Below, one piece after another: positions 7,685 to 16,007 of a DNA stretch of 64,000 nucleotides (position 1 is the stretch's first letter; every line of letters begins with the position of its first letter). The notes below the pieces were generated by a model that saw nothing but the letters and a program-made list of their open reading frames with translations, did no database searches and was not told where the DNA came from. This DNA is from CAG-791 sp045113775 (lineage in GTDB: Bacteria > Bacillota > Clostridia > Lachnospirales > Lachnospiraceae), in NCBI GenBank assembly GCA_045113775.1, contig JBGUJH010000067.1, forward strand, positions 1-64,000, read 5' to 3'. The position numbers and the translations under genes are program-made.

Positions 7685-10315
7685 TTACTTCAGGTCGCCG
7701 TTTGTGATCGCTGCCTGCGCTGCAGCCAGTCTTGCGATCGGTACACGGAAAGGTGAGCAGGATACATACGTAAGACCGACCTTGTTGCAGAACTCGATGG
7801 AAGCCGGGTCTCCGCCGTGCTCGCCGCAGATGCCGAGCTTGATGTCAGGGCGTACCTTGCGGCCCTTCTCAGCAGCCATCTGGATCAGCTGGCCTACGCC
7901 GTTCTGGTCGAGATGTGCGAAAGGATCGGACTCGTAAATTTTGCTCTTGTAGTAGTCTGTAAGGAACTTGCCAGCGTCATCGCGGGAGAAGCCGAATGTC
8001 ATCTGGGTCAGGTCGTTCGTGCCAAAGCTGAAGAACTGAGCCTCTTCTGCGATCTCGTCAGCCATAAGGGCTGCTCTGGGGATCTCGATCATAGTACCGA
8101 TGTGGTACTCGATATCGGAGCCCTTCTCTTCTTTGACCTTCTCAGCGGTCTCAACGATGGTCTTCTTGACGAATGCGAGCTCTTTCTTGTCGCCTACCAG
8201 AGGGACCATGATCTCGGGAATGATGTTGTAGCCTTCCTCTGCGTTCACTTCGATGGCAGCTTCCATGACAGCTCTTGTCTGCATCTTGGCGATCTCAGGG
8301 AATGTGACAGCCAGACGGCAGCCACGGTGGCCCATCATCGGGTTGAACTCGTGGAGAGCGTCGCAGCGTGCCTTGACGTCTGCTACGGACAGGCCCATCT
8401 CTTCTGCCAGAGCCGCGATATCTTCCTCGGTCGTAGGAACGAACTCATGAAGCGGCGGATCCAGGAAACGGATGGTGACCGGTCTGCCTTCCATGGCCTT
8501 GTAGATGCCCTTGAAGTCGCCCTTCTGGAAAGGAATCAGCTCGTTGAGGGCTGCTTCTCTCTCTTCGACAGTATCGGAAAGGATCATCTTGCGGATCTTC
8601 GGAATTCTGTCAGGATTGAAGAACATGTGCTCGGTTCTTGTAAGACCGATGCCTTCTGCGCCCATGCGCACTGCGTTCGCAGCGTCCTCAGGTGTATCGG
8701 CGTTGGTTCTGACTTTCAGTCTTCTGAACTCATCAGCCCAGTTCATGATCCTCTCGAAGTTGCCGGAAATGGAAGCTTCGACTGTTGGAATGTCGCCGAG
8801 ATAGATCTTGCCGGTGGAGCCGTCGAGGGAGATGTACTCGCCTTCCTTGATCTTGTGGCCGCCGAGCTCGATGAACTTATCTTCTTCGTGGACCTTGAGG
8901 TCACCGCAGCCGGATACGCAGCAGGTACCCATACCGCGGGCAACAACTGCAGCGTGGGATGTCATGCCGCCGCGCATTGTCAGAACGCCTTCTGCAGCAT
9001 GCATGCCTTCGATATCCTCAGGAGAGGTCTCCTGACGGACAAGGATGACTCTACTGCCTGCAGCGTGTGCTGCTACGGCGTCGTCAGCGTTGAAATAGAT
9101 GCGTCCTGCAGCAGCGCCGGGAGAAGCGGGAAGTGCTTCGCCGATCTGCTTGCCGTTCTTGAGTGCGTCTGCGTCAAATGCAGGGTGCAGCAGCTGGTCA
9201 AGGCTCTTGGCCTCAATTCTCAGAACTGCTTCCTGAGGAGAGATCATGCCTTCGTCGACCAGATCGCAAGCTACCTGGATAGCAGCCTGAGCGGTTCTCT
9301 TGCCGTTTCTGGTCTGCAGGAAGTACAGCTTGCCTTCCTCGATAGTGAACTCCATATCCTGCATGTCGCGATAGTGCTTCTCAAGTCTGTCAGCGATCTC
9401 GATGAACTGCTTGTAGCACTCGGGAAGATCCTTCTCAAGCTGTGTGATAGGCTGAGGAGTGCGGATACCTGCAACGACGTCTTCGCCCTGCGCGTTGATC
9501 AGATACTCACCGAAGATGCCCTTAGCGCCGGTAGCGGGGTTACGTGTGAACGCAACGCCTGTGCCGGAAGTGTTGCCCATGTTTCCGAATACCATGGACT
9601 GCACGTTGACAGCCGTGCCCCACTCGTAAGGGATGTCGTTCATCATTCTGTAGTAGTTTGCTCTGGGGTTGTCCCAGGAACGGAATACTGCCTTGATCGC
9701 TTCCATCAGCTGGACCTTGGGATCCTGAGGGAACTCCTCACCCATCTTCTCAGCATAGATCTCCTTATACTTGGCGATGATGTTCTGAAGGTCTTCTGCC
9801 TTCAGCTCTGTGTCATAGACATAGCCGTGCGCTTTCTTCTCAGCTTCAAGGATGCTGTCGAAGAAGGTCTTGCTCATTCCCATGACAACGTCTGAGAACA
9901 TCTGGATAAATCTTCTGTAGGAATCATAGGCAAATCTGGGGTTGCCTGTCTTTGCAGCAAATCCCTTAACAGAAACATCATTGAGACCAAGGTTGAGGAT
10001 CGTGTCCATCATGCCGGGCATAGATGCTCTCGCGCCGGAACGGACAGAAACCAGAAGCGGATTCTCCGTGTCGCCGAACTTCTTGCCCTGGACGCCCTCG
10101 AGCCACTCCAGTGCCTTAAAGATCTGCGCCTGAGTGTCCTCATTGATCGTCTGACCGTCGTTGTAGTAATCCGTGCAGGCCTCAGTGGAAATTGTGAAAC
10201 CATTGGGAATCGGAAGACCGATATTGGTCATTTCCGCAAGGTTCGCGCCTTTTCCGCCAAGGAGATTGCGCATATCGGCATTACCCTCATTGAATAGATA
10301 AACCCTTTTGCTCAT
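7685..10315 (-). CDS. ppdK: Pyruvate, phosphate dikinase
   Basis: The 876-residue enzyme interconverts pyruvate, ATP and phosphate with phosphoenolpyruvate, AMP and PPi. In fermentative Clostridia it supports PPi-linked glycolysis or gluconeogenesis. Visible parts are the N-terminal ATP-grasp domain (VYLFNEGNADMRNLLGGKGANLAEM), the swivelling domain with the phospho-histidine motif GGMTSHAAVVARGMG (about 450-465), and the C-terminal PEP/pyruvate barrel with the FGTNDLTQMTFGFSRDD motif and the CGEHGGDP segment. Length is normal. It stands alone with AGGAGG before the ATG and a strong terminator after it. Confidence 0.97.
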   Translation of the reverse strand: MSKRVYLFNEGNADMRNLLGGKGANLAEMTNIGLPIPNGFTISTEACTDYYNDGQTINEDTQAQIFKALEWLEGVQGKKFGDTENPLLVSVRSGARASMPGMMDTILNLGLNDVSVKGFAAKTGNPRFAYDSYRRFIQMFSDVVMGMSKTFFDSILEAEKKAHGYVYDTELKAEDLQNIIAKYKEIYAEKMGEEFPQDPKVQLMEAIKAVFRSWDNPRANYYRMMNDIPYEWGTAVNVQSMVFGNMGNTSGTGVAFTRNPATGAKGIFGEYLINAQGEDVVAGIRTPQPITQLEKDLPECYKQFIEIADRLEKHYRDMQDMEFTIEEGKLYFLQTRNGKRTAQAAIQVACDLVDEGMISPQEAVLRIEAKSLDQLLHPAFDADALKNGKQIGEALPASPGAAAGRIYFNADDAVAAHAAGSRVILVRQETSPEDIEGMHAAEGVLTMRGGMTSHAAVVARGMGTCCVSGCGDLKVHEEDKFIELGGHKIKEGEYISLDGSTGKIYLGDIPTVEASISGNFERIMNWADEFRRLKVRTNADTPEDAANAVRMGAEGIGLTRTEHMFFNPDRIPKIRKMILSDTVEEREAALNELIPFQKGDFKGIYKAMEGRPVTIRFLDPPLHEFVPTTEEDIAALAEEMGLSVADVKARCDALHEFNPMMGHRGCRLAVTFPEIAKMQTRAVMEAAIEVNAEEGYNIIPEIMVPLVGDKKELAFVKKTIVETAEKVKEEKGSDIEYHIGTMIEIPRAALMADEIAEEAQFFSFGTNDLTQMTFGFSRDDAGKFLTDYYKSKIYESDPFAHLDQNGVGQLIQMAAEKGRKVRPDIKLGICGEHGGDPASIEFCNKVGLTYVSCSPFRVPIARLAAAQAAITNGDLK

Positions 10316-10381
10316 TCATGTACCTCCTTAATATTCAACTCTTAAAAGAGCTGTTACCGTAATGAAATGGGAATGCTAAAA

Positions 10382-10426
10382 GACCTCATGCCTGTGCCGC
10401 AACTATGCGGCTGCGGGTATGAAGTC
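10382..10426 (-). terminator. Terminator of the glycerophosphodiesterase gene
   Basis: GACCTCAT (10382-10389) pairs with ATGAAGTC (10419-10426) allowing one G-T, and an inner GCCGCA/TGCGGC stem adds stability. TCTTTT follows on the minus strand. Confidence 0.7.
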
Positions 10427-10452
10427 CCGTTGGCCTTTCGCCGATGCCGTCT

Positions 10453-11295
10453 TCACGGCAGTTTGGGAACAAAGCTGTCAAAAATGAATACATCAAATGA
10501 TTTCTTCGCTTCTTCCAGCTCCGACTGACTTTTGATCGTCCAGGCGGCCGCCTTGGCCTTGTAAAGGTCTCTGCATATCCTCCTGGAGATATTCCCTTCA
10601 TACTTATGATTGTATGCGATAAAGTCAGGTTTTGACAAGAAGTTGGGAATAAGAAACTGAACCGGCACCGTTAACGGGGCTTTCATCAGTGTCCTGTACT
10701 TGGGAATATGGATGAACCCGTCCGACAGCTGTCCTCTCATGACCTCCGGATGATGGATCCGGTACCAGAAAAGTACCAGCGGATTGAACGATTCTATACA
10801 ATAAACACCCTTGTACGCCCTCAGCATCGGGTCGATGACCCTGCACAGCGTCAAATCGCTGTCTTCTGATTTGTATTCGACAATAAGAGGAACTCTCCCG
10901 TCCACCATCGCAAGAAAATCTTTCAGCGCCGGGATCTTCTCACCGCTTCCGAAAAGGTTCAGCTGCTGAAGCTCTTCAAAGGTACGGTCCTTCACAAATC
11001 CGTGAACGCCGCAGGCTCTGTCAAGGTCCTGGTCATGAAAAATGACCGGGATGCCGTCCGAAGAGAGCTGTACGTCAAGCTCGATCCCGTACCCTTTCTC
11101 CACCGCTCTTCTGAAAGCGGACATTGAGTTTTCAGGCGCGTCAGAACTGTTGTCATGGAGACCTCTGTGCGCAAACAGTTTGGTTTTAAACGGGGCTTGA
11201 TCCGCTCTTCCCGACATCCTGGGCATAACGGCCAAAAAATACAGACCGGTCAGCCATGCGGACGCCGTCAGTATATTGGCGATTCTGCTGTTCAT
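10453..11295 (-). CDS. Glycerophosphodiester phosphodiesterase family protein
   Basis: The 280-residue GDPD-family TIM barrel probably hydrolyses glycerophosphodiesters to glycerol-3-phosphate and an alcohol. Catalytic and metal residues appear as FAHRG (near 43), APENS, IELDVQ and IFHDQD, the ordered GDPD set. An N-terminal hydrophobic stretch (about residues 8-25, ILTASAWLTGLYFLAVM) looks like a membrane anchor, so the domain may face the outside. It is transcribed alone between ppdK and the divergent ABC-F gene. The ribosome binding site GAGGC is close to the ATG. The actual substrate, which could be lipid headgroups or teichoic-acid-like polymers, is not evident. Confidence 0.92.
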   Translation of the reverse strand: MNSRIANILTASAWLTGLYFLAVMPRMSGRADQAPFKTKLFAHRGLHDNSSDAPENSMSAFRRAVEKGYGIELDVQLSSDGIPVIFHDQDLDRACGVHGFVKDRTFEELQQLNLFGSGEKIPALKDFLAMVDGRVPLIVEYKSEDSDLTLCRVIDPMLRAYKGVYCIESFNPLVLFWYRIHHPEVMRGQLSDGFIHIPKYRTLMKAPLTVPVQFLIPNFLSKPDFIAYNHKYEGNISRRICRDLYKAKAAAWTIKSQSELEEAKKSFDVFIFDSFVPKLP

Positions 11296-11464
11296 TTTTG
11301 CCTCTTCTCATGTCTTTTTACTAAACACAGTTTAACACTAATTGAGTCAAAATACTATTCTTTATCACCAATCATCTGTGCACATTTGTTGAAAGTGATC
11401 CGGGTAAAATAATATTTTTATGAAAAGCATCGCTTGCTTACATTGCACTACTTAGTTATTATTA

Positions 11465-11494
11465 AAAAGGCAGACTTTGATCTGCGCTTTTGTT
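11465..11494 (+). promoter_or_regulatory. Terminator-like hairpin in the ABC-F leader
   Basis: AAAAGGCAGA pairs with TCTGCGCTTTT (one bulged G) and is followed by a short T-rich tract, ending about 20 bases before the ABC-F start and next to its ribosome binding site. A weak promoter (TAATAT near 11415) lies upstream. The placement suggests attenuation or control of ribosome access. Confidence 0.4.
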
Positions 11495-11513
11495 ATGGAA
11501 AAAAGGAGGCTAC

Positions 11514-13151
11514 ATGATCGCAGCAAATAATGTCACTCTCAGACTCGGCAAGAAAGCTCTGTTTGAGGATGTCAATATCAAATTCACGGAGGGAAACTGC
11601 TACGGGATCATCGGCGCCAACGGTGCCGGCAAATCTACCTTTCTCAGGATCCTGAGCGGACAGCTTGATACCACAGGCGGCAGCATCTCGATCACGCCCG
11701 GACAGAGACTCTCCTTCCTGGAACAGGACCAGAATAAATATGACAACCAGGTAGTTCTCGATACCGTCATTCAGGGAAACCCCCGTCTCTTCGAGATCAT
11801 GAAGGAGAAAGACGCGCTTTATATGAAAGAAGACTTCTCCGATGAAGACGGCATCAAAGCCAGTGAACTCGAGACCGAGTTCGCGGAGATGAACGGCTGG
11901 GAGGCCGAATCCGACGCGGAAACGCTCCTCAACGGCCTGGGAATTGAAACTGATCTCCACAGCTATCTGATGAGAGAGCTGACCGGCGCCCAGAAGGTCA
12001 AGGTCCTCCTTGCCAGAGCACTCTTCGGAAACCCCGATATTCTGCTGCTCGACGAGCCCACCAACCACCTGGATCTGGACGCTATCGCATGGCTCGAGGA
12101 ATTTTTAATCAATTTCCCCAACACAGTCATCGTTGTCTCCCACGACCGCTATTTCCTCAATAAGGTCTGCACCTACATCGCGGATATCGACTATGGAAAG
12201 ATCACACTCTTTGCCGGAAACTACGATTTCTGGTATGAGTCCTCCCGTCTCCTGATCCGCCAGATGAAAGAGGCAAATAAGAAGAAGGAAGAAAAGATCA
12301 AGGAGCTGAAGGAGTTCATCTCCCGCTTCTCTGCGAACGCCTCCAAGTCCAAGCAGGCGACCAGCCGCAAGCGCGCTCTCGAAAAAATCCAGCTCGATGA
12401 GATCAAGCCTTCAAGCCGCAAATATCCTTACATTGATTTCCGCCCCGACAGAGAGATCGGAAACGAAGTGCTCACAGTCAGCGGGATCAGCAAGACCATC
12501 AACGGCGTGAAAGTCCTTGACAATGTATCTTTTGTTGTGGGCCATGACGACAAGATCGCATTTGTCGGAAGCCAGGAGCTCGCCAAGACGACGCTTTTCG
12601 AGATCCTCATGGGCAATATGGAACCCGATGAGGGCACATATAAGTGGGGCGTGACTACCTCCCAGGCATATTTTGAGAAAGATAATTCCAAGGAGTTCAA
12701 AGGGGACCTGACGATCACCGAATGGTTGACAGGATACTCTCCCATCAAGGATGTCACTTATGTCAGAGGGTTCCTTGGAAGAATGCTCTTTGCCGGAGAT
12801 GACGGCGTAAAGAAGATCGGAGTCCTCTCCGGAGGTGAAAAGGTCCGCTGCCAGCTCTCCAAGATGATGATCAGCGGCGCCAACTGCCTGATCTTCGACG
12901 AGCCCACAAACCACCTCGATATGGAGTCCATATCCGCGCTCAACGAAGGACTGATCAAATTCCCCGGTGTTATCCTGATCGCCTGCCGCGACCACCAGGT
13001 CATTCAGACGACAGCCAACAGGATCATCGAGATCCTGCCCGACGGCAGTATCATCGATAAGATCACCACTTATGATGATTATCTCGAGAACAACGCTGAA
13101 GCGAGAAAGAGAACGGTTTACGAGGCGGTCCGTGAAGAGGACAGCAACTGA
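11514..13151 (+). CDS. ABC-F ATPase, YbiT/YkpA-like
   Basis: The 545-residue ABC-F protein has two ATP-binding cassettes, a coiled linker (about 240-310) and no membrane segment, so it should act on the ribosome. Cassette 1 has Walker A GANGAGKST (34-42), signature LTGAQ and Walker B ILLLDEPTNHLD. Cassette 2 has LSGGEK and CLIFDEPTNHLD. The second Walker A reads GSQELAKTT, with Ala replacing the usual Gly before Lys, and the final switch region has CRDHQ instead of SHDR, so the second site looks altered. The start is the ATG nine bases after AAAGGAGG. A GC-rich terminator follows. Antibiotic resistance cannot be inferred; a housekeeping translation role is more likely. Confidence 0.9.
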   Translation: MIAANNVTLRLGKKALFEDVNIKFTEGNCYGIIGANGAGKSTFLRILSGQLDTTGGSISITPGQRLSFLEQDQNKYDNQVVLDTVIQGNPRLFEIMKEKDALYMKEDFSDEDGIKASELETEFAEMNGWEAESDAETLLNGLGIETDLHSYLMRELTGAQKVKVLLARALFGNPDILLLDEPTNHLDLDAIAWLEEFLINFPNTVIVVSHDRYFLNKVCTYIADIDYGKITLFAGNYDFWYESSRLLIRQMKEANKKKEEKIKELKEFISRFSANASKSKQATSRKRALEKIQLDEIKPSSRKYPYIDFRPDREIGNEVLTVSGISKTINGVKVLDNVSFVVGHDDKIAFVGSQELAKTTLFEILMGNMEPDEGTYKWGVTTSQAYFEKDNSKEFKGDLTITEWLTGYSPIKDVTYVRGFLGRMLFAGDDGVKKIGVLSGGEKVRCQLSKMMISGANCLIFDEPTNHLDMESISALNEGLIKFPGVILIACRDHQVIQTTANRIIEILPDGSIIDKITTYDDYLENNAEARKRTVYEAVREEDSN

Positions 13152-13170
13152 TATACAGGTAATGAAAATT

Positions 13171-13200
13171 CAGCCGGCCGTTTATTAAAACGGCCGGCTG
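13171..13200 (+). terminator. ABC-F gene terminator
   Basis: CAGCCGGCCGTTT and AAACGGCCGGCTG form a perfect 13-bp stem with a four-base loop, 19 bases after the stop codon. The base after the stem is T but no long T run follows. Confidence 0.8.
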
Positions 13201-13249
13201 TCATTTATCCGGACAGGTTCCCAGATAGTTTTTAAGGAAGGTATCATTC

Positions 13250-14164
13250 ATGCATCCAATCGACCTGCACACCCATTCCACAAAATCGGACGGAACTTAT
13301 ACGCCGACGGAGCTTGTACATTATGCTGCCCGCAAGGGACTTTCCGCGATCGCGCTCACAGATCACGACACGATCGACGGCGTAGAGGAGGCCATGAAGG
13401 CCGCTGACGATCTGCGTCAGGAAAAGGCATCCGGCCTGGTCTCATCCCCCATTATCCGGTCCGTGCCGGAAGTGATCCCGGGGGTCGAACTGTCGACAGA
13501 ACTTAACGGAAAGAGCATCCACATAGTCGGTCTCTTTATTGACTATAAGAACAGGGCGTTCTCGGAAAGGATGAAAGAGTTTCTTGACTCCAGGTTCTAC
13601 CGCAACCGGAAGATGTGCCGTCTTTTGACAGAAGGCGGCTATCCTGTCTCATATGGGGAATTGGAGAAGCTGTTTCCGAACACTGTCATCGCGCGCCCTC
13701 ACTTTGCCCGTTATCTGATGGAGCACGGGATGGTCTCCTCTATTGAAGAAGCTTTCCGAAACCTGATCGGAGATGATTGTCCCTATTATGTTCCCAGGGA
13801 AAAGATAACGCCTCATGACGCCGTCCGTTATCTCGTGAAATTCGGCTGTCTGCCGGTCCTGGCGCATCCGCTTCAGTATAAGCTGAGCGATCAGGAACTG
13901 GAAGCCCTCGTCTCTTCCCTGAAGAAAGAAGGGTTGGCAGGAATCGAGGTTTATTATCCCTCTCACAGGCCTTCTGATACAGCAGCCCTGAGCCGGCTCG
14001 CGCTCAAATACGGGCTTCTTCCCAGCGGCGGGAGCGACTTTCACGGTGAGAACAAGAAAAACCTTGACCTGGGCACAGGCTACGGCCATTTATATGTTCC
14101 GGACACTCTTTTGCTGCCGATCCGCGATAAGGCGAAAGCATTGCGGCAGACGCATTCAAGTTAA
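13250..14164 (+). CDS. PHP-domain phosphoesterase, TrpH/YciV-like
   Basis: The 304-residue PHP-domain metal-dependent phosphoesterase has the ordered metal ligands DLHTHSTKSDGTY (H7, H9, D14), TDHDT, PGVELST, ARPHFARYL, LAHP and GGSDFHG. It resembles the YciV/TrpH group; the E. coli member (RNase AM) is a 5'-3' exonuclease that also acts on 3',5'-bisnucleotides. The ribosome binding site AAGGAAGG lies eight bases ahead. It follows the ABC-F terminator, so it probably has separate transcription. Substrate assignment is by family only. Confidence 0.88.
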   Translation: MHPIDLHTHSTKSDGTYTPTELVHYAARKGLSAIALTDHDTIDGVEEAMKAADDLRQEKASGLVSSPIIRSVPEVIPGVELSTELNGKSIHIVGLFIDYKNRAFSERMKEFLDSRFYRNRKMCRLLTEGGYPVSYGELEKLFPNTVIARPHFARYLMEHGMVSSIEEAFRNLIGDDCPYYVPREKITPHDAVRYLVKFGCLPVLAHPLQYKLSDQELEALVSSLKKEGLAGIEVYYPSHRPSDTAALSRLALKYGLLPSGGSDFHGENKKNLDLGTGYGHLYVPDTLLLPIRDKAKALRQTHSS

Positions 14165-14201
14165 GGCTCGCACCCCATGCCGCCGCTATATGGACTTTCG
14201 A

Positions 14202-16007
14202 TCACAGCACGGGAATCTCTTTCTCGTGCTGCATTGTATACAGGGAATAATATGAACCTCTCTTTGCCATGAGCTCGGTGTGCGTTCCTCTCTCTATGAT
14301 CCTGCCGTCTCTGACAACCAGGATCAGGTCCGCGCTGACGATCGTCGAGAGCCTGTGCGCGATCACAAAGGAAGTCCTGTCCTTTGTAACTACAGATATC
14401 GCATTTTGAATCTTCTTTTCTGTCAGGGAATCGATGGAGGAGGTCGCCTCGTCCAGGACCAGGAGCTTCGGGTCCGCAAGGAGAGCCCTGGCAAAAGACA
14501 GAAGCTGCTTTTCCCCTGTGGAAAGGCTGCTTCCTCCTTCTCCCACATCGCTGTCAAGTCCGCCCATTCGCTCCACGATCTCAAGAGCGCTGACCATTCT
14601 GAGCGCTTCCATGATCTGCTCATCCGTCGCCTCCGGTTTTCCATACCGGAGGTTTTCTCTCACCGAACCCGAAAAAAGATAAGGAGTCTGAAGTACATAT
14701 CCGAGATTGCGGTGCAGCCATAGCTGCGACCTGTCCCTGGCGTCTCTTCCGTCGATCAGGATCTCTCCCTCTGTAGGCTCATAAAAGCGGCATACCAGAT
14801 TGACCAGTGTCGACTTTCCGGCGCCTGTCTCCCCCACGATCGCAATATTTTGGCCGCGCGGCACTTTGAGATTGAAATGCTCCAGCACATTTTCTTCTCC
14901 GTCAGGGTACCGGAAAGTCACGTCTTTAAATTCTATGTCCCCTCTGAGTTCCTCCCAGTTCTCATATTTAGGATGAAAGCTGTCACCGTAGCGCGCGATC
15001 ACTTCAGGAGTGTCCGCCACATCGGACGGCTCTGCCAGAAGATCGGTAAATCTCTCGATATTTGCCTGTATTCCTATGAAAGCGGAGACATTCTGAATGA
15101 TGAACTGCAGCGGCTCCACCATTCCGACCGCGTAGGAAAGGAAAACGGACAGTGTCCCGATCTTCATTATGCCTGCCCTTGTCATCATGCCTCCCTGCCA
15201 CAGGACTACGGCGAGGGCAAGGGAAGACATCAGTGTGACAGAGGAGACCAGCATCGCGGAGTGCCTGACAGCCCGGACGGATTCCGCGCGCATTTTCTCC
15301 GTTTCACTTTCAAATTCCCTCTGCATAGTGCGCTCAATGCCCAGGATCTTTACCGATCCGACACCGGTGATCCCTTCATTGAAATTCCCGGTGATCCCGG
15401 AGTTTATCTCACGGATCCTGCGGTTAATGACTATCAGTTTTTTCTGGAAGAAACTGATCACGGCCGTCGAGAGGGCAAGCAGGAAGATCATCCATGCCGC
15501 CAGTGCCGGACTGGTACAGACCATGACCGCGACCGCAAATAAAATATAGGATCCGTTCCAGATGCAGTCCATCATTCTCCAGGATACGGCTTCACCGATT
15601 TTTCCGGTATCGCTCATCACCCTCGCGTGAATATATCCCACACTGTTTTGGTTGAAATAAGAGAAAGACAGCGTCTGCAGGTGCGCGAACGAAAGATTTC
15701 TCAAATCTCTGTCCACATGCATTTCCACGATCCCGGCGTCTATCATTGATTTATTGTTGACCAAAGACTGAAACGCCAGTACTGCCAGATACAGCAGGAT
15801 AAAGGCGGGAAGTCCTGCCATGGTCCCCTCTGCTACAAAGTGATCCAGCGCATACCGGTTGAAAAGGGGATAACACACATCGATGATGCTGCAGATCAGT
15901 CCCAATGTGATCATTCGGATCATTCTGGTCCGGTAGGGAATAAGCAGCGGGAAAAGTCTCGTAAGGCCGAACAGCGGCAGCGATACCGCTTTGTTTTCTT
16001 TATTCAT
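14202..16007 (-). CDS. ABC exporter half-transporter B (consensus Walker B)
   Basis: The 601-residue half-transporter has six predicted membrane segments in its first 300 residues and a C-terminal ATPase domain. Walker A is GETGAGKST and Walker B LLVLDEATSSID has the catalytic Glu. The signature, however, is LSTGEK rather than LSGGQ. The start is the ATG preceded by GGAGGGGG, and it overlaps the end of the upstream half-transporter gene by eight bases, implying coupled translation. Together the two look like a heterodimeric exporter of the TM287/288 or BmrCD type with one degenerate ATP site. The substrate (drug, lipid or peptide) is not shown. Confidence 0.93.
   Translation of the reverse strand: MNKENKAVSLPLFGLTRLFPLLIPYRTRMIRMITLGLICSIIDVCYPLFNRYALDHFVAEGTMAGLPAFILLYLAVLAFQSLVNNKSMIDAGIVEMHVDRDLRNLSFAHLQTLSFSYFNQNSVGYIHARVMSDTGKIGEAVSWRMMDCIWNGSYILFAVAVMVCTSPALAAWMIFLLALSTAVISFFQKKLIVINRRIREINSGITGNFNEGITGVGSVKILGIERTMQREFESETEKMRAESVRAVRHSAMLVSSVTLMSSLALAVVLWQGGMMTRAGIMKIGTLSVFLSYAVGMVEPLQFIIQNVSAFIGIQANIERFTDLLAEPSDVADTPEVIARYGDSFHPKYENWEELRGDIEFKDVTFRYPDGEENVLEHFNLKVPRGQNIAIVGETGAGKSTLVNLVCRFYEPTEGEILIDGRDARDRSQLWLHRNLGYVLQTPYLFSGSVRENLRYGKPEATDEQIMEALRMVSALEIVERMGGLDSDVGEGGSSLSTGEKQLLSFARALLADPKLLVLDEATSSIDSLTEKKIQNAISVVTKDRTSFVIAHRLSTIVSADLILVVRDGRIIERGTHTELMAKRGSYYSLYTMQHEKEIPVL

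Noticed and set aside
7817..9895. 692-residue plus-strand open frame
   Set aside because: Antisense to ppdK; composition is that of a reverse-strand shadow.
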